64,000 bases of DNA from Membranipora membranacea (lineage: Eukaryota; Bryozoa; Gymnolaemata; Cheilostomatida; Membraniporidae). How positions within the stretch are numbered: position 1 is the first letter of the stretch; every line of letters starts with the position of its first letter. The stretch is from positions 24,404,162 to 24,468,161 of the forward strand of contig OU612067.1 in NCBI GenBank assembly GCA_914767715.1, read 5' to 3'. The position numbers were made by a program, and so were the translations under genes. Shown here piece after piece: positions 48,180-59,981 of the stretch. A model generated the notes under the pieces. The model saw nothing but the letters and a program-made list of their open reading frames with translations, had not been told where the DNA came from and ran no database searches.

Positions 48180-51100
48180 GATCAGTTCCTCATCCTTCAT
48201 ATCCTCGTACATCTCTCCATGATCGACTCTCTCTGTGAATTCTAATGTATGATTGGATAGTTCAACTGAATACAAACTATACCCACAGATGATAACTACT
48301 CAGATAACAAATTATACTGCTCTCAAAATAATACTGATTTACAAGACAAACAGAAAGTTACTGATCAGCGAGATGACCAGAATAATACTATTCTGTCTGT
48401 CTGTCTGATCTGTGTGTCGGTTGCTTATAGTCATCGATGTATTAGTATATCTTGATGTAGCCTACATGTGACAAAGCTTTCGCTGGCAGTTTCCCTTTGA
48501 TGATGTTGAATGAGATTTATATAGTGTCAATGCAATGTGCCGGAAATTGTAGTTGTTAGCTTGACGTACATGTGACACAGCTTTGGATGGCAATTTAAGT
48601 TTTGCTTTTGTTGGTATAAATTGAGCTTGGCATAATTTTGTTACAGTATGTAGTAATTTGTTGGTGTCTTTTCTTGGTAGATCAGTTAGGTGTGCTAGCT
48701 GCGGTAGAGTGGTGTTTATTTTTATCCCATCTAATGATAGATTGTTGGTGATGATAGCTAAACTATCTAAACGTAAATAAACATAGAACCATTAAACTAT
48801 AAAATATTACAAAATTCATGGGTGTGATTAATATTTTGTAAGCGTGCCGTCATGGGAAACGGAAATTGCAGATCAGTATAAAAGAAGACTGTCTCTGATG
48901 CATAACAGGGACCATGGTGTAGATTGGTATATGTTGCAGCAATACCTTTGTCTAGACATCCGCGCCTGTATCTACAGATCTTCAGGAATGTATATCATAT
49001 ATCAGGCTTGCAAGGTTGCAATAAAAATCTTATCAGCTTTCAAGGAATTAATAATTGAGATATTTTAGTGCTGAAAAGTGCTGATAATCATAGGTAAAAA
49101 TGGGGATTCATCGTCATTGCAAAATGTGACAACAAAAGGCAGCAGTGAAACCATATGGCTAGGAACAGATTGACAGCATGTAAATAGAAATGAATTTAGG
49201 AAATTTTAATTATGTTATACAGAAACACTACACTCCCACGTAAAATTTTTTTAGCAAAGTTTCTACTTTGAATTGAGATTAAACTGTGGTTTTAATAAGG
49301 ATTATACATTTTTGTACAGGCCTATGTAGGTATCTATTTGATTTTTTGACCTCACTTAGAATCTTAGCATAGCGCCGTACTTGCTCGTCCTTGGATTTGA
49401 TGCATTTTCTTTCAGGATATTTCATAAAACTTCCTGTTATATCAGAAAACTCCCTCAACAAACATATCGTATCCACTTAAGGTGAATTATCTGTATGGAA
49501 TCAATTGTGTTGTAACTATTTATCGTCTGTCATGTCACACTTATAGCATCTGACAATGGGAAGGCTGCAAACTTACTATTTGTGACCCACAGCTATCTGC
49601 CTGTACCTAGCCTTGTCATGCAGCAACCTTTTTGTACAAAAAAAAGTCGCTGTATGACAAGGCTACTTGTACCGATGTGTACCGATGTGTACCGATGTGT
49701 ACCGATGTGTACCGATGTGTACCGATGTGTACCGATGTGTACCGATGTCTACCGATGTGTACCGATGTGTACCGGTGTGTACCGGTGTGTACCGATGTGT
49801 ACCGATGTGTACTGATGTGTACCGATGTGTACCGATGTGTACCGATGTGTACCGATGTGTACCGGTGTGTACCGATGTGTACCGGTGTGTACCGATGTGT
49901 ACCGGTGTCATATTAACACATAAAAATTATCACATCCTTGCGAAGGTTAATTGGGTGAACAGAATTTGGTTTGGTTTGGTTTAATTCGTTGTCACATATA
50001 TACATGTACATACATAATATAGTGAAATGATATATGGATTTGCCGCTGATGACTAAAAAACTAAAAGTTTCGAACGATAAAAAGTAATTGAAAATTAAAA
50101 ATAGCACAGATACAAACTAAATAGAACATTGTATTAGCGTCTACTGGAATTATTGCAGACATTTATAAAATGCCGTATAAAGCTGTCACTACCGATTGCT
50201 GCTCGATGTTTGTATGATTGCAGCCTTCCAGATCGGAGTTTAGTCAAGAATGAGCGGAAAGGATGGTGTTCATCCTTCTGTATGTGGCTTATAAAGGAGC
50301 TCATTCTATCTTTGACAATGCAGTCGAAACCAAAGTTCTCTAGGCCATAGCTGCTTGCAGTTTTGTATACTTCACGGATTGACTTGATGTCTCTATCATA
50401 TAAATTGGTAAAAATGACTAGTAAACAATAGAAAAAAACAGGATTCAACAAAACTACTAAAAATCTGATTAGGAAATTGATTGCTGGCCCCTACAAACCT
50501 AAACTGCTTGACTAGATACAGGCGTTTTTTAGCACTCGATATTTTATCTGCGATGTGAGTCTCAAAACGCAGTTTATTGTCCATTGTTACGCCAAGATAT
50601 TTGACACTGGTGCTGGGAATAATCACTGTGCCATCCAGGGAGAGCTGTTCAAAATCTGGGGGCTTACACTGGGTAGTGAAAAGCATTTCATTATTGTCTT
50701 GGTTGGGTTTGCACAAAAGACTTATCCTACTGATCTCATCTAAATAGTTTGCAAAATCTGCATCAGCGGCTATGTTTCCAATTATAACAGTATCATCTGC
50801 GTATTTCAAAATTGTGACATTTTGTTTTTCTGATCTGATACCATCCGTGTAGATTGAAAACAAAAGGGGGCTTAAGACTGTGCCCTGTGGTGTTCCAGTG
50901 TTTGTGTCTAATTTTTCAGATAATTTGCCATCTACTTGTGTATATTGAATTCTGTTAGATAAAAAACTGGATACCCACTTTTTAACTCTTAAATCCAAAT
51001 GTTATAGCTTATCAATCAAAAGACTCATGTTCATGGTATTAAAAGCAGAGGAAAAGTCTAAGAACAAACATCGAGATAAATTAGCAGCCTTGGCGTCAAT

Positions 51101-54100
51101 AGAACAGCATCTTGTGTGGATCTACCAGATCTGTAAGCAAACTGTAACGGATCTAGCTCTGTGTGTTGGCATACACCACTTGATCAGTCTTTAGAGCATT
51201 TTTCCCAAACACTGGTGACAGCTATCGGGCGATAATCTTTAGGCTGACTTAGTGATTGTACTTTTGGCAGGGGTTTGATGATGGCAGACTTCCAAAGATT
51301 TGGTGTAGTTGTCTGCTCAATGCTGGTGTTAAAGACCTGTGTGATGATCGGTGCAAGCTGGCTTGAGCATATTTTGATGACTCTGGGAATGATTTTATCT
51401 GGTCCTGCTCCTTATCTGCCGTTAATATTTTTCAACAGTTTCTGCACAGTCGGGACTTGAAAGTCTGCTATGAGTGGTTTGATGTGATTTTCGTCTGCTT
51501 TATTATTCGATGTTAACTTATGTGGTTCAGTGGAGTTTTCAAATCTCGAGGAGAAGGTGTTCAGCTGATCTGCAGAGAATAATGGTATAGGTGTGGTTGT
51601 TGGTGGATCGGTTGTCAGCCCTCCCATTTTCTAGACATCACGCCAAGCTTTAGCTGGGTTTTTTGATAATTGTTCTTCTATATTCTGAGTGTATTGTTTT
51701 TTAGATTTGATGAGCTCTTTAGAAATGGATCGTTGTTAGATGTCTAGCAGTTTTGGTGTCACCATTCCGTGTTGCTGCAAGCTTGTCATGCAGAAATTTT
51801 GAAACGTGTTCACTAACCCAAGGTTTGCTGTTCTGATATAGATTTTTCTTTACTGAGGGTATACACAAATCGGTGCAGAAATTAATGTATCTGGTAAGCA
51901 CATCAACTTTCCGATTGATATTGTCATTGACACCGATCAACACATCCCAATCTGTGCAATCGAAGCAGCCTTGTAATATCTCACAGTTGTCATCCGAGAA
52001 TACACATTTGTCAATCACTTTAGGTTTGAATGTTCTTCTGCCCTTGGCGCTGTCTGCTTTTAAGTCTAGAATAAAAAAACAAAGTAACATATAGTCTGGC
52101 AGTTAGTTCTGCAGTAGTATGCGATAATGTTACACTGAAAAGTCCCTAGCGCTTTATGGTTAAACATTGGAATTTGTCTCCCTTTCTCTTATATGAGGTG
52201 GTTATTCCTAGTGCTGCCCAAGCCTGAAAGTTACCTCTTCTATCTACTTTTTGACTTACTTGACTTATGTTGCAGAACTCCTAGTGGAATATTGCGCCAG
52301 AATCGCCTTCTCCTTTCCCTTCCATCTTTCCCGATCTCTCGCCATCTCGCCAGCCTCCGCCCACGGCTTGATGTTGTGTACATTCATCTACTTGAGCGCT
52401 GTTCTTCGCCAAGTCTCTTTGGGTCGCCCTCAGTGAGGGAGAGATTCCTTCTATCTACTTCAGAGAACTGTAACTGTTGATGAATGAAATTATCTACCAT
52501 TGTACAATATCTCCTGACATAGGAACATATTTGCTTTTTAATTATGTGGCAAAAATCAATAATTAAAAAGTTCTTTTTATTTTACTGGACACTAGGCAGA
52601 AATACCTCATAGATGAGATGTTGGGACAAATTAAAACACTATACATCATTTTTACTCAGAAGTTCGATAAATTTGTTCCATGAAAATATTGCATAATTGA
52701 TGCAGAACCGTTTCCGAGACTATATAGTTTCTTGTCTTCAGCAGGTAGACAGCCTTGCCTTCAGCAGGGAGTCGGCTTTACCTGAGATACTGGCTTGAGA
52801 AATAGTTTGATAGATTTCTTGATTTCCCATTTTAATTGTCCATCTCTCATATTAGACTAATTTTCAAATGCTCAATTCTTTATTTTACATAACTTTTCGA
52901 GATTTTAATTGAAATATTTAAGTCACCGGTGCCCATGGAAAATAATACACAACACTAATTTGTGGTAATAGTGGCATCGTCTAAGGGTAGGTAATAACTT
53001 CATTTAACTATCTGCTATTTGTATACTTTCAAGCCAACCTCTATAAACAAATAAATAAATAAAATAAATAGCACTTTGTGAAGGTCCGTGAAGAGCAATT
53101 TGTGAAGGTTCGTGAAAGTTTCTCTGAAATTTTACCAATTTTTACCAAAGATCCATTTTAGCCCCTACACTGTTTTTGATATTCAAAAATGACCTCCTAA
53201 AATTATGATGACATTTCTTGCCAAAGACCTGAATTAATTAGCATTTTAACCCTAAGGTACATTTTAACTTGGGATGGCTCACTATTCTTTAGAGAGACAA
53301 TGCAATAACGATTTGGCTTGCATAAAATCTTGGTGCCTTTCAAATAGAATGACCATCAGTGTGAAAAAATTACATTTCCTGCTATGCAATTCCTCAAACA
53401 CACAAATTTTTAATCTTTTATTTGGGGGTACTGTACTTGCCAGGTAATGAGAGACTAAACTATTAGGATTTCAGTTGTGCGAAACTGACCATATTCAGCA
53501 TATTTGCAGAACTGTCAGGTCTGGTATTGCTCCAGAAATGCAGATTCTGTATTTACCTAGGTGCCGCATTGAAGTATCATCACCAGTTTATTTTTGCCAT
53601 CTCATATATGGTATACATCTCTATTACAATATGCCTCTATCTTATCTCACAAATCCCCTTTTATAGCCAATACAAATGTTGTTAGATCTTGATGGTAGAC
53701 TTCAATGAGAATTTATAATGATAAATCCCAAATAAAAAAGATTCCGGAAAGCTGCCCAGTTACGGAGAGAGGATAGCTCAACAGGATCTTGTCACTTTGT
53801 CAGGTACAATAGTCTATAGAGAGAAAATGCAGGTTTAATTTTAGAAGACTAAATTGTTTACATGCGGTGGAAGTGACTTTTTAGATATTGTATTAATCAT
53901 ATTAGTAGATTTTTCACCGCTTGAAAGGCACTGAGGGATGACGCACAAATCATTTATGAATTAAAGATTTTGAATAAGTAATTTTGGCTGACTGTGTACA
54001 TCCTCAAGTTTCCTTGTGGATCTTCAGACAGCCTAGATTGGGCGGAGTTGGCACCTTTTGGTTCGCCCTAGACAAATTCATCCATATTTATGGATCCGAA

Positions 54101-54454
54101 ACTTCAATAACATCCGCTCGGTCAGGAATTACAGTGCATCTCACCTGTAAATTGCTTTCAAATTAAACATTCTTCAATGTCATAATCAATTACCACGCCC
54201 CTCTGGCTGTATTAAAGGTTCCAAAATGACTTGAACTGCCTCAGATAACAAGAGTTTGTGATGCATCAAAAGATAAATTGCTTTACAACCATGAGTGTAC
54301 AAATATTCAGCCACCCTGGTGAGTGACTTTATTCCAGCCAAACTTTCGTTTTTAATATTGTTTAGGATGATGGGCAAACTATGATGTTCCATCCATTTAC
54401 TATTATTTTTTAACACGTAAGTCGTAAACTCTTTGAATTGATAACAATCTGGAT
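48180..54454 (-). CDS. Unrecognised multi-exon gene (partial model)
   Basis: Exon 54454-54194 (phase 1 in and out) reads as a helical repeat-like segment, for example ILNNIKNESLAGIKSLTRVA and LLMHHKLLLSEAVQVILEPL. Exon 48766-48466 joins it in phase and has no internal stop over 99 codons (LAIITNNLSLDGIKINTTLP, then TNKLLHTVTKLCQAQF). A third exon begins at 48276 (YSVELSNHTLEFTERVDHG, then EDMKDEELIR); its end is unclear: either a donor at GATCAG, then GTCAAT, or read-through to a stop at 48075 that overlaps an AATAAA. Other exons may lie between or upstream. The leucine-rich helices recall HEAT/ARM-type scaffolds, but I do not recognise the family. A LINE and tandem repeats occupy the large intron. 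The exon at 54454 is the most credible part. Confidence 0.45.
49609..49664. repeat. Inverted repeat preceding the decanucleotide array
   Basis: AGCCTTGTCATGCAGC (49609-49624) pairs with GCTGTATGACAAGGCT (49649-49664), one mismatch, 24-base loop. It ends seven bases before the tandem array. Confidence 0.85.
49671..49908. repeat. Decanucleotide array ACCGATGTGT, about 24 copies
   Basis: A 10-bp unit repeated from 49671 to 49908 with scattered variants (accggtgtgt, accgatgtct, actgatgtgt). The variant accggtgtgt is concentrated in the right half, alternating with the standard unit, which suggests growth by higher-order duplication. Because 10 is not a multiple of 3, each frame cycles through all codons of the unit and the array stays open in several frames on both strands. 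Those frames are not genes. Confidence 0.95.
49966..52095 (-). mobile_element. 5'-truncated LINE (CR1/L2-like), degenerate
   Basis: Minus-strand non-LTR retrotransposon remnant. 52090-51719 encodes the linker before the reverse transcriptase. 51640-51000 holds broken RT motifs (KPLPKV..., DYRPIAV, DPLQFAYRSG) with stops. 50998-50396 contains the RT core: GTPQGTVLSPLLFSIYTD, then the catalytic YADD in LKYADDTVIIG, then KYLGVTMDNKL. 50451-50134 is the C-terminal tail (FRSFLTKLRSGRLQSYKHR) in another frame. The 3' end carries an AAACC-type short tandem repeat (49968-49982), as in CR1/L2 elements. No endonuclease is left. The element is inactive. Confidence 0.88.
52275..52426 (-). mobile_element. 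C-terminal remnant of a second LINE
   Basis: The minus-strand frame reads RPKETWRRTALK, a stop, then PWAEAGEMARDRERWK. This is the terminal motif (R-P-x-x-T-W-R ... A-x-D-R-x-x-W) of many non-LTR endonuclease/reverse transcriptases. It belongs to a different element from the neighbouring 49966-52095 remnant, whose tail is preserved and unlike this one. One in-frame TAG shows it is dead. Confidence 0.75.
52460..54193. other. Intron or intergenic, nothing recognised
   Basis: AT-rich sequence. A short direct repeat (tttgtgaaggt(c/t)cgtgaa) lies near 53085-53120. No supported exon. Confidence 0.4.
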
Positions 54455-55425
54455 CTGCATGAAGCATTATTAAGCATATAGGAAAAGTCCAAGGGATGGA
54501 GTTAGGTGAAGGAGATTTAAAAAGAAGCTGTATGTTAAACTGGAAAATGAATGGCCTAGAACGGAACCAAAGCTAACCAAAGAAGCATTATTGTGGGATT
54601 CCTGGTTATGGAGTCACCACATTAACTCTCCGCTACTGAGATCTGTGCTCACGAGCTCGGTATGATGATTCTCACTATGTGACACTGACTTATTGACGTG
54701 CGATCTCATTTGATTCGATCAAACACTTGACTCAAGAGCATGCCTTTTAATTCTTATCAAGTTTAACATCAAACGCAATTCAACTTAAACAATGCATGTC
54801 TTATTTCAACAAGTTATACTTTCTAGTTAATGATGCCATGCATGCTCAATTTAATTCATTTAACTAAATTAGTTGATGATATAGATAATCCAACCAAGTG
54901 TTGTACTGTGCCATTATCAAATAATAAGGCAAGTTCTATTTCCTTATAAATATCACTAATGTACAATAAATGAAAATATTATGATAAACACTGTACAACT
55001 TTCATGTATAAAAACTGACCTGTCTCCAAATGAAGTTGCAAACAAAGAGGCCCTTACATTGGTGTACCATGCTCTTATATAGCATGGTTCCAGACACCTT
55101 AGAATAACTGCTGACGCACACCAGCAAAAAACAAGAATAAAACACATTTCTCAATTGCCGCAAAAAGAGGGTTGATCGGCCGCAAGAGTGGGTTGATCGG
55201 CCACAAGAGTTGGTTGGTGTAAGTCAGACATCATGCTAATTCTGAATCGTCTCTGTTGGCGCCACCTTCACTGCATTGTCATGGTTGTCACGGTTCTGGC
55301 GTTAGGGTGGCACCGGTATTAAGAATAGAATTTAGATTTGAATATATTATTTGCATATCCCCGATTCGAGGTGATATGCACCGGCTGGTAACTGCGTGTC
55401 CTCAAGTCGAGGTTTGAGTGTACTG
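54455..55425. other. Upstream region with one doubtful exon
   Basis: A possible minus-strand exon lies at about 55099-55009 (acceptor gtgtgcgtcag, donor GTCAGT), but its open frame does not match the phase of exon 54454, so it is not included in the gene. Two exact-looking copies of a 21-bp unit (gggttgatcggcc(g/a)caagag) lie at about 55171-55212. Confidence 0.3.
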
Positions 55426-56579
55426 ATGATGATGCTGGCAAAGATATTGGATGTTGTTATTGTGTCGGATGTTGGTATAGACAATTCTCCTGTTTGCTGC
55501 TGTGTATGCGACATCTGCACTCCCTTAGTTGCAATCGTCCTCGATTGCTATGACATGTCACATGATCTGGCATCTAGATGCAACATTATTATCACAATAG
55601 TAAACATCACTGATTGCAGAATAAACACCAATACAGGAGACTTTTGCAGAGTAATGTGGATACACAAAGTGACAGTTTGGAATTCTACTTCGAAAAAGAA
55701 ACTTGTACCCTCCTATCCGATAGTACCTCAGTATATAATCATAACTAAGCTCATCATAGCAGGCTCAGCTCTAGTTCTCAACATCCTAAACATTATCGTC
55801 ATGACATCTACGCCAAAAACTAAATCTCTAGCTGGCAAAAACTTTAAAATGATGTAATTTATCTTTCAACCTTGAATATCACCATGATGTCTCTGCAGTT
55901 GATCGCTGATCAGCGAGAAACACAGATGTTCATGGCAGAGAACCAATGGAGTTGTGTGATCATCAGCGTCATTCAACATAGCTGTATAATATGCGCAGCG
56001 TGGCAACTTTTCCTTCTCAGCATTGAGAAATTTATCGCCACAGTATCTCCTCACAAATATCCAACCTATTTCTATATCCGTTAGTTCATCGTCCCTCTAT
56101 TGATGGTACACTTAGCTGTGATTGGTGAGTATGGAGGCTTGGCAGTAGCCTTGAACAAAAGAGAATTTTCAGTCAATGGAACAGGTTGCTGCCAATTGAG
56201 TGGGCGAGAGTTTCTGAAGCTGAGCTTGCTACCATCTATGGAAGGTTTTGTTATTGCAAGCATCATAACGATTACTTACGCTAGTCTAGTCGCAAAACAA
56301 AACAAATTGCTCAGGGGTAAATCTGTCAGTAAGAGACAAGCGAGTATGAGAAGGCAACTGCTACTGGCGATAGGAGCATTACTGATGTCAGAATGGTTCG
56401 ACTGGGTGCCAGTTGTAGTGACAATAGCCTTGCGAGGTACACCATACAATAAACCAATAATCGACTATGTGGCGGGTGTGTTTCTCACTAGGTTTTGTTT
56501 AACTACTCCGTTAGCATATGGCATTACTAGCACAGAGTACAGAACATTTCTGGCGACATTTTTGACTAAGCAATGGTAA
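55426..56579 (+). pseudogene. Rhodopsin-like GPCR pseudogene, single exon
   Basis: An intronless seven-helix receptor with two lesions. A Cys-rich extracellular start carries potential N-glycosylation sites (NITD, NSTS). TM1 is near 55738-55806 (IIAGSALVLNILNIIVM). A one-base frameshift at about 55846-55857 (after LAGKNFKM) moves the frame before TM2. TM3 ends with LLSIEKFIATVSPHKY, the position of the usual DRY box (here EKF). An in-frame TAG at 56082-56084 interrupts the TM3-TM4 link. TM5 (VIASIITITYASLVA), TM6 (LLLAIGALLMSEWFDWVPVV) and TM7 ending TTPLAYGI (in place of NPxxY) follow, with TAA at 56577-56579. The ligand is unknown. It could be a lineage-specific orphan receptor; sequencing error at two sites is the alternative. 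Confidence 0.75.
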
Positions 56580-57692
56580 CAAGTTAGAAATTCAAATTTT
56601 GATTCACACACCAGTGCCCTAGGTGATAATGGAGAACCCTTGAACATGAGAGAGTCCTGGTCTGCTGTGAGTGATCTCATGAGTGATCTCAGGATTTGTA
56701 TACAGGAGATACAAGCTCTTCCGCAGAGGTAACTGAAAATAGCATTGCAAAACAAAATTGCTTTATCAACCAACAATATATTAGCGATGAAATCACTTAC
56801 GATAAAGACAGCTATTTAATGACTCATAAAAAGCAGAAAAAAACGCAACAAGTAAAATATGGCAACACCAAATAGATAGCGGTGTTAGTTGAAACTGAAA
56901 ATCTGGAATGCTATTGAGGAAGACATATAAAAAGAGAGAAGCGATCAACATGGACAACCTGCTCCTAGACAAAAATAAATCATTACTGGTGTCTCAGTAC
57001 TGGACTTTGACCAAGCTTGGAGCTCTCTGCACAAGTGCGAACTGTTGAGGCATACCTTCTTCTTTGTAGCGTAGGGCCTGAATTAATTCACCTAGTCTGA
57101 GTACCTTTTAAATCATATTTCTATCAGCTCACATCAGATTCTTTCATCAGCAGGAAATATTTATTTGTCAACATTGACACAATAAAGGTACATACATACT
57201 TACATACATGAACTGGGAAAACATTAGAAATCCCATAATTTGGAAATATTCTGGCCTCAGTGAGACATTGGCTTTGCTGTTTATCTCATAGCCTTAAAAA
57301 GATGCCTTTTTGGTGGAAGGCAGCGTCGCCATCGCTGTGTTGCGGAGATGGACTGTGTTACATAAGCTATTTTGCAGCCAGAATGAGAGTGGAGAGATAA
57401 CATAAGCTTGACACCTGATTCAATGCTATCCATGTCAATTATCATTGCCACTTACTTATTGATGATAGAGTTGAGAGTAGTGCTGACCAGCACTCTTTCA
57501 CATCACTTGTTTTACTTCTTATCAGTATTTGTTTATTGTTAATCATTTTCTATGACTTCGTTGATTGTACTGACCAACTAGAGGTGTATGCTACAGTGGA
57601 TGATACAAGTGTATGATACTCCGACAATTTGTGTTGTTGGCAGTTTTCAGGTTTTATTCAGACACGACTACTCCATTCAAAATGCCGCTAGC
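56580..57692. other. Intergenic, nothing recognised
   Basis: No exon, RNA gene or clear repeat seen between the GPCR-like gene and the duplicated block. Confidence 0.4.
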
Positions 57693-58023
57693 AACTGATC
57701 TTTATAAAACATGCTACCAGCTTATAAAATTTACACAGTACAACTTTACATTACAGAAAGATCTGGCAGGATTTAATTAATGATGCTCATTCCAGGATGG
57801 TACATGACCTAGACATGACATTCCAAAACAGGAGATTGAGTTTCCCAATTAAGCGATGATAAATGATGAATGATAAAGCGATGATAAATAACCCAATGAC
57901 GATGGTAAAGAGTATATTAGGAAGTTATCAAGTAGCTTAATCTGTAATGCACAGTAACGTTGAACAACCAACCGCCAGTGGTGGATAATGTGGCATACAG
58001 GTACAGGGGTACCTGTATGTCAC
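57693..58023. repeat. 331-bp block, copy 1
   Basis: Nearly identical to 59034-59365, with only a few substitutions visible (for example aaaacatgc against aaaaaatgc and gacattcc against gacactcc). It ends in a palindrome: ACAGGTAC, four bases, GTACCTGT. Confidence 0.9.
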
Positions 58024-58069
58024 ATATGCTCCCCCCTGGAGGCGATTGTCATCAATCGCTAAATTCAAA

Positions 58070-58345
58070 GATGGTACATGATGGTGCACATAACACTCAA
58101 AACAGGAGATTGAACTTCCTGATTAAACATGACGATAAATAACATAAATGATGATAATAGGCAATAAGGAAGCTATCTAGTATCACAATCCATCATACAT
58201 AGCAAAGCGGAGATTTAATCAAAGCACACTGCACAGCAACAATGAACAACCAACCGCCAGTGGTGGATAATGTGGCATACAGGTACAGGGGTACCTGTAT
58301 GTCACATATGCTCCCCCCTGGAGGCGATTGCCCTCAATCGCTAAA
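58070..58345. repeat. Diverged copy 2 of the block
   Basis: The first half is diverged (gatggtacatgatggtg, then aacaggagattgaacttcc), the last about 100 bp are almost identical to 57961-58064, including the ACAGGTAC/GTACCTGT palindrome and gctcccccctggaggcgattg. The spacing from copy 1 is 281 bp. Confidence 0.8.
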
Positions 58346-59033
58346 TAGAAAGCAGTCACAATTTAGGATGATAACAGATAAAAACTAACAAATATAAGAA
58401 ACAGAATTTATAAGACAATGCAAAAACAGAATACGTTCTCAAAGACAAAAATTTCATATACCTCTACAAAAGCGTTTCATTATGACATACCAAACAATTA
58501 CATATTTCCCTTCCAAAGCTGAAGAACCTCAAATTTGCTTCAGGTTCATAAAAAATTAAAAAATCACTTTGTTCCTCTGTCACTCAATATCCTCAATATA
58601 GCCTAAGAACCCTAGCTTTGCTTAGGTCCTATGAACAGTTGAAGGTATAAGATATAATCATCAGCGGTTGTTGGAATGTTACTCCCATGCAGAAATATAA
58701 TCGCCAGTGTCGAAGAGAGCGGATTGCGCTCGGCTTGTGTTACACTGCTGTTGTGACATATTCGTCGGCGTAGGATGTTCTTAATTGATATCTATGGTAT
58801 GTGATAGTTGCTTTTCTCTCACAGCATGCATGAAAGTGACGATGCTATGAGAATGGTTTGTGGTTTATAGATTCTACAGCATACCTTTTAGAATACACTT
58901 CAGGTCTTTTGAAGCCGCCTTCTAAGGTACTGGTTGATCACCATATACATTGGTTTGGTAGTTGAATGATCTCTCTAACGTTGGTTTGGTAGTTGAGCGA
59001 TCTCCTTATGCGTTGGTTTGGTAATTGATCGAT

Positions 59034-59365
59034 AACTGATCTTTATAAAAAATGCTACCAGCTTATAAAATTTACACAGTACAACTTTAAATTACAGAAA
59101 GATCTGGCAGGATTTAATTAATGATGCTCATTCCAGGATGGTACATGACCTAGACATGACACTCCAAAACAGGAGATTGAGTTTCCCAATTAAGCGATGA
59201 TAAATGATGAATGATAAAGCGATGATAAATAACCCAATGACGATGGTAAAGCGTATATTAGGAAGTTATCAAGTAGCTTAATCTGTAATGCACAGTAACG
59301 TTGAACAACCAACCGCCAGTGGTGGATAATGTGGCATACAGGTACAGGGGTACCTGTATGTCACA
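59034..59365. repeat. 331-bp block, copy 3
   Basis: Direct repeat of 57693-58023, offset 1341 bp, ending in the same palindrome but without the gctcccccctgg tail. Confidence 0.9.
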
Positions 59366-59908
59366 CAAGTACATCAGAGCTATATGTACAATGTCAGAGG
59401 AGAACAAATTCAACAGCATTTCATGCTTACTTATTTAACATATATTATTTGATAAACCAGGCTTGCGTTCGAACGATAGAATACCCTACACGATATGTTT
59501 GTACCATGATTTTTTTCTTCCAGATGATAAATTCTGAGAGTTGTCCCCTCATGTACCCTTTAACTGTTGATGCTCAGATTTTAGCGATTCCATTAAAATT
59601 TTGCGAGAGGACAACTCCGCAAAACTTTTATGACGTGAAATCCTTGTCAAGAGAAGACAATCACGAATTTTTGTTCTGAGAAATTTTTCATCCTGTAGGG
59701 TATTACAGCCAATACCTCTGCTCCTCATAACAGTGTAGTTAGCTCATGAGTCTAAGTTATAAAACCTGACACGCCTTGGCCAAGGCTCTGTGAAAGTGTG
59801 TACATACAGTATTTCCAATGAGTTTGTTCAGAGTCAAAGTATAGCTTTGATTAATACAGCTTATTAATTGATGACAAGTCAGTTCTAAGAGAGATAGTCT
59901 AAAATCTT

Positions 59909-59981
59909 TGACCCCGCCAGGACTCGAACCTGGAATCTCCTGATTCGTAGTCAGGCGCCTTGTCCATTGGGCCACGAGGCC
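59909..59981 (-). tRNA. tRNA-Arg (ACG)
   Basis: On the minus strand: acceptor GGCCTCG paired with CGGGGTC (two G-T wobbles), D arm GCCCAATGGACAAGGC, anticodon stem CCTGA/TCAGG with loop CTACGAA (anticodon ACG, Arg), T arm CCAGG TTCGAGT CCTGG, discriminator A. Both internal promoter boxes are intact. No intron. Confidence 0.95.

Noticed and set aside
49663-49984. Long Tyr/Cys/Val-rich open frames on both strands
   Set aside because: They are the decanucleotide tandem array read in different frames; no start context, splice sites or domain.
54956-55147. Exon of the unrecognised minus-strand gene
   Set aside because: Splice-like borders exist, but no open frame matches the phase required by exon 54454-54194.
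58040-58065. Helitron 3' end (hairpin GCGATTG-CAATCGC followed by CTAA)
   Set aside because: The hairpin is real, but the usual spacing between hairpin and terminal CTRR is absent and no 5' TC end or flanking A/T insertion site was found.
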